From the NCBI RefSeq assembly GCF_964291045.1, contig NZ_OZ197277.1:1240001-1304000 (forward strand): a stretch of DNA of 64,000 nt. The letters are read 5' to 3'. The stretch is from PALSA-1444 sp964291045 (GTDB taxonomy: Bacteria; Chlamydiota; Chlamydiia; Chlamydiales; Rhabdochlamydiaceae). The position numbers were made by a program, and so were the translations under genes. Of the stretch, positions 18,516 through 27,246 are shown piece after piece (position 1 is the first letter of the stretch; each line of letters starts with the position of its first letter). Below the pieces are notes generated by a model, which saw nothing but the letters and a program-made list of their open reading frames with translations, was not told where the DNA came from and did no database searches.

Positions 18516-19190
18516 TTAAGACTCCTCACGGATAAATTTCATATACCGTATTTCTTTCCCTTTTTGTCTCCACAGCTCTTCAAAAAAGGACGTGCCATAC
18601 CCTTCTAAGCTTGTGACATAGTGAGGAGAAGCAAAAAAAGAGCCCCAAGAAGGGTTTTCTAACACTTCATCCATCACTTGGTGACTATACACTGCGTCAT
18701 CTGTGACAACGGTTAAACACCCGTGAGGCCTCACTGTTCTTGCTAAATGGCGCACAAACTCTTGTTGAAAGAGTCTATTTTTTGCATGTTTCAGTTTAGG
18801 CCAAGGGTCAGGAAAGTTAACATACACCTCATCTACTTGATGATCCTTCATATAATCTTTAATGAAAATATGTGCATCTCCATACACAACAAGGAGATTA
18901 TTGAGTCTTTTTGTCCTTTTTTTGGACCAAATCTTTTGGGTTCTATCAAACCGCTTTTCTACAGCTATCCAATTAACAGAAGGGTCTTTTGCTTTTTCAG
19001 CTAGCCATGTTCCATTTCCTGTGCAATATTCAATGTGAACAGGATTTTGATTACCAAAGATTTCTTCCCATGAAGGAAGTGTCCAGCTTGTATGCTGATC
19101 ATAATGCGGAGGGATAAAGAGAACCCCTTCATGAAGGCAAGGTTTACGCTCTTCCCAAGTGTAAGGATAGGTCAGTTTATAGAGTGTCAT
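18516..19190 (-). CDS. trmB: tRNA (guanine-N7-)-methyltransferase
   Basis: TrmB makes m7G46 in the tRNA variable loop using SAM. The SAM-binding loop is E-Y-C-T-G-N-G-T-W-L near residue 57, followed by the acidic ribose-binding A-V-E-K-R-F. The family hallmark V-N-F-P-D-P-W-P-K lies near residue 125. Length (224 aa) is typical. Its stop abuts the GTG start of the downstream hypothetical gene. Confidence 0.95.
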   Translation of the reverse strand: MTLYKLTYPYTWEERKPCLHEGVLFIPPHYDQHTSWTLPSWEEIFGNQNPVHIEYCTGNGTWLAEKAKDPSVNWIAVEKRFDRTQKIWSKKRTKRLNNLLVVYGDAHIFIKDYMKDHQVDEVYVNFPDPWPKLKHAKNRLFQQEFVRHLARTVRPHGCLTVVTDDAVYSHQVMDEVLENPSWGSFFASPHYVTSLEGYGTSFFEELWRQKGKEIRYMKFIREES

Positions 19191-19423
19191 ACGGCATCCA
19201 TTTTACCCCAAAGATACGTTTTGTTGCCTTAGGAACTATCTTTTCATTCATTTTAAATAAAATACTACCTATTAAAAAAGAGCATTAAACCGGGGCCCTT
19301 CTTCAAGACCTCTAGAAAATATATCTTAAATACCTCTTCTCTTAAGATAGGATTAAATAGTGATTTTATTTCCAGAAACAATTTAAACTCTATCGTGAAA
19401 TAGCTTGTATTCATAAGGAACTT

Positions 19424-20755
19424 ATGTCGATTGAAGTAGAAGAAGAACACCCTTTTTTAGATCTTGATCAAACCATTTTCCCCCATTTTAAAAATCTCGT
19501 GACTCCTTCTTTAAGAGAGCTTTATGAACGTGTCGAGCGCGCAAGACAGAAGAAGATGATTGCCTACACCTTAGGAAGCGCTGCAGCTGTTGCAAGTTGC
19601 GCTCTTTTAGCAACAGCTACTTATCTACCCATAGCACCGCTTGCTCTTGTGGCTATCAGCTGTTTTATGTATGGTAAGATTCAACATAAGCCTAAACCCT
19701 ATCTCATTTTATCGATTGATGGAGGAGGTATCCGAGGTATTATCCCTGCTCAAATGTTAGCGCATATTGAACGGATGGTAGGGTGCCGTATCGGAAGTTT
19801 ATTTGACTGCATTACAGGGACCTCTATTGGCGGGGTTTTAGCTCTTACACTTGCGCTTCCTGACCCTCAAAACCCTAGATATCCGAAAAAAAGCGCAAGA
19901 GACATGGTTCATTTTTTTCTTAACTCAGGCCCTGCTGTCTTTTCCAATACCACTTACGAAAGAATCAAAGGGATTGAAGGAGTGAGAGGCCCTAAATATT
20001 CTAATGAAAGTTTAAAAAATCTCTTAACTCAAGAATTTGGAGAGACAAGGCTCTCTGAAGCTGTAACTGATGTTTTAGTTCCCAGCTACGATCTTGCCAA
20101 GGGAAAGCCTCTCATTTTTTGCCATTTTAAAGATGATAAAACAAAGAAATCTTTCCTGATGCGAGATGTAGGACTTGGAACGACAGCTGCTCCCGTGTAT
20201 TTCCCCTCTCACTCCATTCAAGATAATGGTCATTCACTCAATCTCATTGATGGCGGTATGATTGCCAATAACCCCTCTTTCCTTGCCTTTATGAAAGCAG
20301 CCGGCCATATTGAACCTGGCCGTGATATTTTCATCTTATCCCTAGGAACAGGAAACGCCACTTGGAAGTCCATTAGTCATGAAGAGTCTAAAAACTTTGG
20401 GGCGTTTCAGTGGCTTCCTATGATTTTTAATCTCCTCTTTCAAACGTCAGAAAAAATGCTCACCCTGCATTTTAAAAATATGCAATACCGAGATGGAAAG
20501 AGCTTTTCCATGATCCGGCTTCAACCTTCTTTAGACAGCCCTGAACAAACAGTCTTAGACAACACTTCAAGGCAAAACATTATCAACTTAAACAATATTG
20601 CTATTAGGTACTGTGCAAAAAATAAAGAGTGGATTCAGAAAGAAATCGTGGAGCCTTTAAAGAAGCATGGGGTCTCTCCTTTGCATGAAATAGAAGAATT
20701 TGAAGAACAGCATCCTATTGAGCTTGACGATTATACAGCAACCATTTATCCTTAA
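19424..20755 (+). CDS. Patatin-like phospholipase with N-terminal hydrophobic segment
   Basis: Patatin phospholipases hydrolyse acyl chains with a Ser-Asp dyad. The oxyanion-hole motif D-G-G-G-I-R-G lies at residues 99-105, the nucleophile elbow G-T-S-I-G places Ser134, and the D-G-G motif gives Asp276. A hydrophobic stretch at residues 46-83 could form one or two membrane helices ahead of the catalytic domain. The whole dyad is intact, so the enzyme is probably active. Many intracellular bacteria secrete patatins as effectors (ExoU, VipD), but lipid housekeeping is equally possible. The tRNA-Leu gene begins 9 bp after its stop, and that gene's promoter appears to lie inside the last codons. 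Confidence 0.9.
   Translation: MSIEVEEEHPFLDLDQTIFPHFKNLVTPSLRELYERVERARQKKMIAYTLGSAAAVASCALLATATYLPIAPLALVAISCFMYGKIQHKPKPYLILSIDGGGIRGIIPAQMLAHIERMVGCRIGSLFDCITGTSIGGVLALTLALPDPQNPRYPKKSARDMVHFFLNSGPAVFSNTTYERIKGIEGVRGPKYSNESLKNLLTQEFGETRLSEAVTDVLVPSYDLAKGKPLIFCHFKDDKTKKSFLMRDVGLGTTAAPVYFPSHSIQDNGHSLNLIDGGMIANNPSFLAFMKAAGHIEPGRDIFILSLGTGNATWKSISHEESKNFGAFQWLPMIFNLLFQTSEKMLTLHFKNMQYRDGKSFSMIRLQPSLDSPEQTVLDNTSRQNIINLNNIAIRYCAKNKEWIQKEIVEPLKKHGVSPLHEIEEFEEQHPIELDDYTATIYP
20724..20752 (+). promoter_or_regulatory. Candidate tRNA-Leu promoter inside the patatin 3' end
   Basis: TTGACG (20724-20729), a 17-bp spacer and TATCCT (20747-20752) sit in the last coding codons of the patatin gene. The predicted start near 20759 is about 6 nt before the tRNA. 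Confidence 0.5.
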
Positions 20756-20764
20756 GACCTCTTT

Positions 20765-20847
20765 GCCCAGATGGTGGAATTGGTAGACACAACAGATTTA
20801 GGTTCTGTCGCCCAAAAGGTGTGTAGGTTCGAGTCCTATTCTGGGCA
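20765..20847 (+). tRNA. tRNA-Leu (UAG)
   Basis: Class II tRNA with long variable arm. Acceptor GCCCAGA pairs with TCTGGGC. The anticodon loop TTTAGGT carries TAG, and the T loop is TTCGAGT. A T-run follows at 20849-20855 and may terminate it. Confidence 0.94.
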
Positions 20848-20855
20848 TCTTTTTT

Positions 20856-21505
20856 TATCTCTCTTAATTTTGATGCCTCTTTAAACTAACAAAGAAAAAT
20901 TGTAATCATTCAGTCCCCTCCCTTCTGGATGAGTTTTCTGTCCCTTTTTACAATAATCGTCAAATCGCCTGAGAATATGTTGATCAAGCTAGAGGCTCTT
21001 ACAATAGATTCCCTCCACGAGATTTTAAAAACTTTCCCTCAATGAGCACCCTTTATATTCGAAGTTATCTCTTCAAAATACGTCAGTAAAACGGAAATAT
21101 TTGAGATATAATCCAAGAAAATCCTTATCTCTTGGCAAATCTTTCTAGAGAAACTCCTTCCTCTTTTTAAGAGGCATTTGAAGGGTTATTTTAAATCCAA
21201 GATTATCTAGAATGGATAACGTTGTGAAAGCTGCAAGTTGATCATAGGTAAGCTCTTTTATCTATTTGATAACTGCCGTGAGTTGCTATCTCTTGTAATC
21301 TACTGAAAAGTAATGCTCACTATTCAAGCTTCCCTTATTTTTTTGAAAAAATATTTTCTCATATTTTTAAAGAGCAGATTTCAATTAAAACCGATTGTTT
21401 TAGCTATTTGGATAAGGTGTTTGATAAAAAATAAAGAGGGGATAAAGGCACATCACATAAGCCTTGAAGAAGAGCTCTTCAAAGCTTATGCAGTTAAAGA
21501 AAGAG
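20856..21505. other. Gene-free stretch with possible decayed minus-strand reading frames
   Basis: No intact gene is seen in 650 bp. On the minus strand, short open runs at about 21310-21160 (including L-D-N-L-G-F-K-I-T-L) and 21075-20895 are broken by stops and frame changes and may be remnants of one gene. The first run loosely recalls the end of HipB/HigA-type antitoxins, but this is too weak to call. Confidence 0.3.
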
Positions 21506-22552
21506 TTATTTGAGATGTTCTGCAAAGAAGGAAATTGCAGATGTTGCAATCTCATCATGAATCTTTGAGCGGTCAACAGTTGGAGAGTCAAAAGCGACTT
21601 TCTTATCTAAAAGCATTTTTCCTCCCTTACTCACTTCATTCAAGAATACATAGTGACTAGCGCTTCCAGGAATTAAGCTTAAGACAGCTTTTTTAATCTT
21701 TCCGGCTAAAATTTTTGGACTCGAATCAAAAGGAACTGTTTGATCCCCTTCTGCTGCGACAATGTAGACAGGAATAGAAATTGACTGCAAGCTTGCCCCA
21801 TCAAACAGATAGCCAAGAGCTGGAGCCATTAAAAAGGCGGCACTCACTCTTGGATCTCTATAAGAGTTAGCAGCTGGTGAAAAGTCAATCGCTCTTAATA
21901 CCTCTTCATTAACTGTTGTAGGAATTTGATCCGCAGGAAGCTTACTCATATCGGGTTGATCAAAATGTGCAACTCTTCCCCCAGCAATCCAAACACCTGT
22001 TTGACCGCCTAAAGAGTAGCCCACAAATCCAATACGCTGTGCATCGATATGGTCTTTAAATTGCTCCATTTGAAATAAATTATCAATCACCGAAGAGATA
22101 TCTTTAGGTCTTTCCCAGATTTTAATGAAGCTATCAACAATTTTGTTATTCCATGTGTTACCGTAGTGATCAACGGCTGCTACGATGTAGCCATTTGCAG
22201 CTAGAGTCTCTGCGATCCACGATGTGTTCATTCTATCGCCCCAGTTCCCATGAGACATCACGATTAAAGGGTATTTTTTTGAGGAAGTTTTTAAAGGAGC
22301 GTCTCTAGCTTCAGCGCATCTTACCCAAAGCCCTTCCACTTTAGCAGCGGTTGTTGCTTGATCAACCGGGTACCAAATTTCTGTGACAAGAGGTCTCTCT
22401 CTTGCTTCATCATAAAATCTAACGGTCGTAATGCCTGTTTTAGATGGATGTAAAACACGGTCTAGAGAACACGGCTTTTGACAGCAGCTTAATCCGATTA
22501 AACAACCGATAGCAACAGCTGCAAGTGATAGATAAAGTATCTTTCTTTTCAT
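21506..22552 (-). CDS. Secreted alpha/beta hydrolase (dienelactone hydrolase/PAF-acetylhydrolase-like)
   Basis: Residues 1-24 are a basic then hydrophobic export signal ending in S-C-C, which could be a non-ideal lipobox. The hydrolase fold shows M-S-H-G-N-W-G (oxyanion region, residues 99-105), the nucleophile elbow G-Y-S-L-G with Ser180, and a late A-S-H-Y catalytic-His candidate near residue 310. The order and spacing suit dienelactone-hydrolase or platelet-activating-factor acetylhydrolase relatives. The substrate cannot be predicted. It is divergent from the glycosyltransferase gene and probably stands alone. Confidence 0.85.
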   Translation of the reverse strand: MKRKILYLSLAAVAIGCLIGLSCCQKPCSLDRVLHPSKTGITTVRFYDEARERPLVTEIWYPVDQATTAAKVEGLWVRCAEARDAPLKTSSKKYPLIVMSHGNWGDRMNTSWIAETLAANGYIVAAVDHYGNTWNNKIVDSFIKIWERPKDISSVIDNLFQMEQFKDHIDAQRIGFVGYSLGGQTGVWIAGGRVAHFDQPDMSKLPADQIPTTVNEEVLRAIDFSPAANSYRDPRVSAAFLMAPALGYLFDGASLQSISIPVYIVAAEGDQTVPFDSSPKILAGKIKKAVLSLIPGSASHYVFLNEVSKGGKMLLDKKVAFDSPTVDRSKIHDEIATSAISFFAEHLK

Positions 22553-22780
22553 GGCTAAGTATCCTTTTATGATTCAAACAAGTCTCTCTGACAAAGCAGT
22601 GAGGTGAAAGGAGTAAGTTTAACCGATTATCTAGTTTCTTTACACTGTAGCTTTTATTTTCCTCTCAAAAAAATAGTGATACTAGAAAAAGAGTTGCCGA
22701 TATTAAATAAAAAAACTATTTTGCAATTCAAGAGAAGACGAGATAAATAACCCTCAATTTTATACACTATGAAGGTGCTA

Positions 22781-24076
22781 ATGACTCTCTTGCTTTTCTC
22801 TATAGTTAAGAAAACTGATCATAGCGACAGGACCTTATTACCGATGTATCTATTGTTTCAAAAAAAAATCACATTTTTTGTTCTTTTTTTAGCTCTTTTT
22901 GCTTGTGAAGTGAAGCTCTTTTCCGAGGAGAAGAAAACCGTTCTTGTGTTATGCAGTTATGGCGGATATGGCCACCAGGCAGCTCTTCAAACACTTGATC
23001 ACTTAATGGGAGAAAAATACCATATCAACGTGATCTACCCCATCGATGAAATGAACATCTTTGGCGTCAAATCAGGGGAGCAATTTTATAATTTTATGCT
23101 CCAAACAGGGTGGATTAAACCGGTCAATTTCATTACAAAACATATCGCCCCTAAGCTCTTTCGCTCAAGAAGATCGGCCATTACCTCTTTAATTAAACGG
23201 CATATATCACAAACTCAGCCAGATCTGATCATCTCTCTTATTCCCTTTATCAACTTATCTGCTAGTGACGCAGCGCATGAAATGAGAGTCCCCTACCTTG
23301 TTGTTACAGTCGATAACGATTTACAAACATGGGTGCATGGCCTTCAGCAAGTGGATCACCCGCATTTCAAAGTGACGGTGTCTTCAAGCGATAGAAAACC
23401 TCGGAAAATGCTGAAAGATCGCCATATTGCAAATCATCTGATCCAAACAACAGGACTTCCCATACGGGAAGATTTTTTTACTCCTAAAGATCAAAAGCGT
23501 ATTAAAGAAAACCTCGGCATTGATCCTCATCAGCCTGTCATTCTTTTAACCTGCGGCGGAGTAGGAGGAAAACAAACGTTAAGCTACACAGAAGAAATCA
23601 GCAAAATGCCGCTTGGAGCTCATCTCATTGTGTGTGCAGGAAAAAATGAAGCGCTCATCCACTCTTTAGAAAAACTGACTCTTCACCCTACAAACAGGCG
23701 CACGGTGATGGGTTTTACCTCAGAGATTGCCGATTTAATGGCCATTTCTGATCTCATTATCACCAAATCTGGACCTGGAACCATTACAGAAGCGATGACC
23801 CTAGAGCGTCCCCTTCTCATTGATGCAACGGGGTCCATTTTAAGATGGGAAAAAGCCAACATTGATCTTGTTAAAGAGTATAAAGTAGGGGATGTGATTC
23901 ATCATCTAGATGAACTTGAGCCTCTTTTAAGAAAATTTCTCTTTGATTCTGAAGTTCGCCATGAGATTCAAAAAGCGTACCATTTGGTGCCTCCTAACCG
24001 ATTTCAAGAAGAGATCATTCCGCTCATTGAATCGATGTGTCTTTTAAAAAGTGACTCCCCTTACAATGAAGGATAA
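22781..24076 (+). CDS. MGDG-synthase-type glycosyltransferase (GT28 family)
   Basis: The N-terminal S-Y-G-G-Y-G-H-Q-A-A block matches the acceptor domain of monogalactosyldiacylglycerol synthase and UgtP-type enzymes. The C-terminal G-P-G-T-I-T-E-A block is the nucleotide-sugar site of the MurG-like GT-B fold. The likely substrate is a diacylglycerol or related lipid. A hydrophobic segment after M-Y-L-L-F-Q may anchor it or be a signal. Three in-frame ATGs are possible: 22769, 22781 and 22844. ATG 22781 has AAGGTG just upstream and is preferred. The S9 peptidase starts 16 nt after its stop, so the two form an operon. Confidence 0.82.
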   Translation: MTLLLFSIVKKTDHSDRTLLPMYLLFQKKITFFVLFLALFACEVKLFSEEKKTVLVLCSYGGYGHQAALQTLDHLMGEKYHINVIYPIDEMNIFGVKSGEQFYNFMLQTGWIKPVNFITKHIAPKLFRSRRSAITSLIKRHISQTQPDLIISLIPFINLSASDAAHEMRVPYLVVTVDNDLQTWVHGLQQVDHPHFKVTVSSSDRKPRKMLKDRHIANHLIQTTGLPIREDFFTPKDQKRIKENLGIDPHQPVILLTCGGVGGKQTLSYTEEISKMPLGAHLIVCAGKNEALIHSLEKLTLHPTNRRTVMGFTSEIADLMAISDLIITKSGPGTITEAMTLERPLLIDATGSILRWEKANIDLVKEYKVGDVIHHLDELEPLLRKFLFDSEVRHEIQKAYHLVPPNRFQEEIIPLIESMCLLKSDSPYNEG

Positions 24077-24092
24077 AAAATGAGGTCTTTTG

Positions 24093-25919
24093 ATGAAACA
24101 ACTCGCTCCTTACGGTCTATGGACCTCTCCCCTTCATGAAACCCACCTGACAGAGGGGCAAAAACGGCTAGGGACTATTCTCATCCAAGATGGCTCTATC
24201 TATTGGGATGAAGGAAGACCTCAAGAAAAAGGGCGTGTGGCCCTCATGGAAAAAGCCCCTGACGGCACGGTCATAGACCACACGGGAGGCTCCATGAGCT
24301 GCCGGACCCGCGTGCATGAATACGGGGGAAAGTGTTTTGCTGTAGCAAATAAAAAAGTTTATTTTGTGAATGACACGGATCAAAGAATCTATGCCGAGGG
24401 AAATCCCCTCACAGAGCCCGGTATGCGGTGTGCGGATTTTGTGATTCATGAAGATTACTTAATAGGTGTAGGAGAAAAAGAGGGAAATAATTTTCTTTTC
24501 TCTCTTCACCTCCCTTCAGGCGCCTTTTATCAAGTAGCATCTGGTCACGATTTTTACGCCTCACCTACCCCCTCTCCTTGTGGAAACCAGATTGCTTACC
24601 TCACCTGGGATCACCCCCATATGCCTTGGGAGTCTTCACAGCTATGGCTAGGGAGTCTTAAAGAGGGGCGTATTGTCTCTTCTAAGTTAATAGCTGGAGG
24701 AGAAAATATCTCTATCCAACAGCCTCTCTTTTCAAGTGATGGAGTACTTCACTGTATCAGTGATGAGAGCGGATGGTGGAACATTTATCAATACATCCAT
24801 GAAAAGTGGATACCCCTTCACCAAGAGGCAAGAGAGTTTGGGCTCCCGCTTTGGCAGCTGGGACTTTCCACCTATACATTTTGTCAAAATCAACTCATTG
24901 CAGCTTCTCAAAAAGAGGGCCTATTTACCCTCTTGAATGTCACAACACAAGAAACACTTACTCTTCCTTGGACATTTTATACACAGCTAAGATCGGAAGG
25001 GTCCACCTTAGTTTTTATCGCAGCTTCTGCTACAGAAGGAAAGAGCCTCATTCGTTATGATCTTTTAACACAAAAAATGGAAACCATCACAAAAGAACAA
25101 GAGGTTTTTTTAGATCAAGAGATGATCTCTCTTCCTCAAATGATCTCTTTCCCCTCTCATCAAGGAAGAGCTTGTCACGGAATCTATTACCCTCCGCAAA
25201 ATGCGCTATGGCGCGCCCCTTTAGATACAGCTCCCCCTTTACTAGTGATCTCTCATGGAGGCCCGACATCCCAAGCATTTCCTCTCTTTGATCTAAAAAT
25301 TCAATTTTGGACCTCAAGAGGGTTTGCAGTCATTGATGTCAACTACGGGGGAAGCTCTGGCTATGGAAGAGCGTATAGAAACTCTCTTCAAGGGGAGTGG
25401 GGTGTTATGGACACCCAAGATTGTGAGGCTGCAGCCCAATTTCTCATTAAGCATCAGCTTGTAGATCCTAAGTACATTGCTATAAGAGGGTCTAGCGCTG
25501 GAGGATACACCACACTTGCTGCCCTCACCTCATCTCCTATTTTTACAGCAGGGGCTAGCTACTACGGTGTGTCTGATTTAAAACTTCTTGCCAAAGAGAC
25601 ACATAAATTTGAAGCGCACTATCTCGATTTTCTCCTAGCTCCTTACCTCTCTCATCAAAAGCTCTATGAAGAGAGATCCCCTCTCCATCAGATTCAAGGG
25701 ATTAAGTGCCCTATCATCTTTTTTCAAGGAGAAGAAGATACGGTTGTCCCTCCTAATCAAGCTAGGCTCATGCATGAGGCTTTAAAGCACCAAGGGATTA
25801 AAACTAAGCTCATTCTCTACCCTCACGAACAACACGGCTTTCGGCAGGCAAAAAATATCCAAGACTCCTTAGCCCAAGAGCTAAACTTTTATTTAACCGT
25901 GTGGGGGCTAAAGCCGTAA
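24093..25919 (+). CDS. S9 family (prolyl oligopeptidase/acylaminoacyl-peptidase-like) serine peptidase
   Basis: The N-terminal ~350 residues look like the beta-propeller of S9 peptidases (S-G-W-W-N-I-Y block near residue 230). The C-terminal alpha/beta hydrolase domain has G-S-S-A-G-G with nucleophile Ser468, the acid in G-E-E-D-T-V-V-P-P and the histidine in E-Q-H-G-F. All triad positions are present. No signal peptide is visible, so it probably works in the cytoplasm on small peptides. ATG 24093 is chosen over the adjoining TTG because GAGG lies 7 nt upstream. Confidence 0.93.
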   Translation: MKQLAPYGLWTSPLHETHLTEGQKRLGTILIQDGSIYWDEGRPQEKGRVALMEKAPDGTVIDHTGGSMSCRTRVHEYGGKCFAVANKKVYFVNDTDQRIYAEGNPLTEPGMRCADFVIHEDYLIGVGEKEGNNFLFSLHLPSGAFYQVASGHDFYASPTPSPCGNQIAYLTWDHPHMPWESSQLWLGSLKEGRIVSSKLIAGGENISIQQPLFSSDGVLHCISDESGWWNIYQYIHEKWIPLHQEAREFGLPLWQLGLSTYTFCQNQLIAASQKEGLFTLLNVTTQETLTLPWTFYTQLRSEGSTLVFIAASATEGKSLIRYDLLTQKMETITKEQEVFLDQEMISLPQMISFPSHQGRACHGIYYPPQNALWRAPLDTAPPLLVISHGGPTSQAFPLFDLKIQFWTSRGFAVIDVNYGGSSGYGRAYRNSLQGEWGVMDTQDCEAAAQFLIKHQLVDPKYIAIRGSSAGGYTTLAALTSSPIFTAGASYYGVSDLKLLAKETHKFEAHYLDFLLAPYLSHQKLYEERSPLHQIQGIKCPIIFFQGEEDTVVPPNQARLMHEALKHQGIKTKLILYPHEQHGFRQAKNIQDSLAQELNFYLTVWGLKP

Positions 25920-26002
25920 AATCATCTTTTGTTCTCTCAGATTCTTTGAATATTCATCCCCCTACACAATAGAGGGTTTTGAAATGGTTATGATGGTAGC
26001 TA

Positions 26003-26021
26003 TTTTTGCTCAAAGCAAAAA
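26003..26021. terminator. Short AT-rich hairpin between convergent genes
   Basis: TTTTTGCT (26003-26010) and AGCAAAAA (26014-26021) form an 8-bp stem with a 3-nt loop. It lies between the ends of the S9 peptidase and the CNNM gene. The GC content is low, so termination is only a possibility. Confidence 0.35.
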
Positions 26022-26025
26022 GGGC

Positions 26026-27246
26026 CTAATAGAGAGTGCTCACTCCAATTGTTTTAATGCCTAAGAGAGTCACCTCTTCAACGATGAGTTCAAACTGATC
26101 GATTCTAACAGTTTCTCCAAGAGTTGGGATATGTCCAAGCGTGTGGATCATGAGCTCTTCTAACGTTTTTTTACCGTGCCCATCAAGGTGGACATGATAG
26201 GTTTGATTAAACTCTTCAATTGATTGATGACTGGGAAACGATCTATCCACAACAACATGGCGCGCTCTTGGGACAATCTCTTCAAATGACATCCAGTTGT
26301 CATCTAATCCAAAAATTTCATCAATGATTTCATCAAGAGTTAAAATACCAGCTGCTCCCCCCTTTTCATCTAGAACAACAGCCACACTTTGGTTGTTATG
26401 CCGAAACTGTTTTAAGATGGAGAGTATCGGATCTTTAGTGGTAATGAACCAAGGAGCTTTAGCGTAATCACGCACTTTTTTCTGATCTGTCAGCCTAAGA
26501 AGATCTCTTGGGTAAATAATGGCCATGATATTAGAGGGGCTCTTTTGAAAAAGAGGCACAAAAGGAGAGTAGTTTTTCTCTAACAAAACTCTTAGCTCTA
26601 AAAGAGTAGCTGTGGAAGAGATCATCACAATCTCTTGTAAAGGCTTCATGAGCTCTTTAGCTGTCATCGTCCTAAGGGCAAAGATTTTCACAGATGTTGT
26701 GTTAAAATCTTCTTCATCTTTTTCCTCTAAAATCTTTTGCAGCTCTTCGCGGCTTAAAGAGAGCCCTCCCTTTTCTGAAGATCCAATAAGTGAGTGTACC
26801 ATTTGACAAAAAAGATCAAAAAAATCAATGAGCGGTTTTAAGATAAAAGAGATGGCATAAAGAACTGGAACCCCAATCATTGCGGCATGCTCTGCATACC
26901 GTCTTCCAGCAAAAAGCGGGGCAATTTCTGCAAAGATGATCACAATAATCACTTGTGTTAGCGGTGCAAAGTCAGGATCAAGATTTAGGGACTCGTAAAG
27001 CCTTCTTGACGCTTCTGAACCAATTAGAAGGCTTGCATTAATGCAAATGAGAGCGCTTCCAAATAGCCTGCCCGGATGCTGCAAAAGATCATTTAACCAA
27101 ATCGCTCGTTTGATCCCTTTGCTGACATAGTATTGAAGACGCACTTTATTAAAAGAAACACACGCCATTTCGACCATCGCAAAGAACCCTTGCGTCACTA
27201 AACAGAGAATAATTAAAAAAAGAAGCGCTTGTGAGGAGAGGTTCAT
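26026..27246 (-). CDS. CNNM/HlyC-type membrane protein with CBS pair (second of two)
   Basis: The N-terminal ~140 residues hold several hydrophobic helices of the DUF21/CNNM domain. A CBS pair (residues ~190-310) and a CorC/HlyC C-terminal domain follow. Relatives are linked to magnesium or cobalt efflux, though older annotations call them hemolysins. The ATG overlaps the stop of the upstream paralogue by 4 bp (ATGA), so the two are translationally coupled and may form a heterodimer. Chlamydia also carries such a pair. Confidence 0.88.
   Translation of the reverse strand: MNLSSQALLFLIILCLVTQGFFAMVEMACVSFNKVRLQYYVSKGIKRAIWLNDLLQHPGRLFGSALICINASLLIGSEASRRLYESLNLDPDFAPLTQVIIVIIFAEIAPLFAGRRYAEHAAMIGVPVLYAISFILKPLIDFFDLFCQMVHSLIGSSEKGGLSLSREELQKILEEKDEEDFNTTSVKIFALRTMTAKELMKPLQEIVMISSTATLLELRVLLEKNYSPFVPLFQKSPSNIMAIIYPRDLLRLTDQKKVRDYAKAPWFITTKDPILSILKQFRHNNQSVAVVLDEKGGAAGILTLDEIIDEIFGLDDNWMSFEEIVPRARHVVVDRSFPSHQSIEEFNQTYHVHLDGHGKKTLEELMIHTLGHIPTLGETVRIDQFELIVEEVTLLGIKTIGVSTLY

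Noticed and set aside
21313..21513. 66-codon plus-strand frame downstream of tRNA-Leu
   Set aside because: Low-complexity residues, no ribosome site and overlap with the hydrolase end. It looks like chance.
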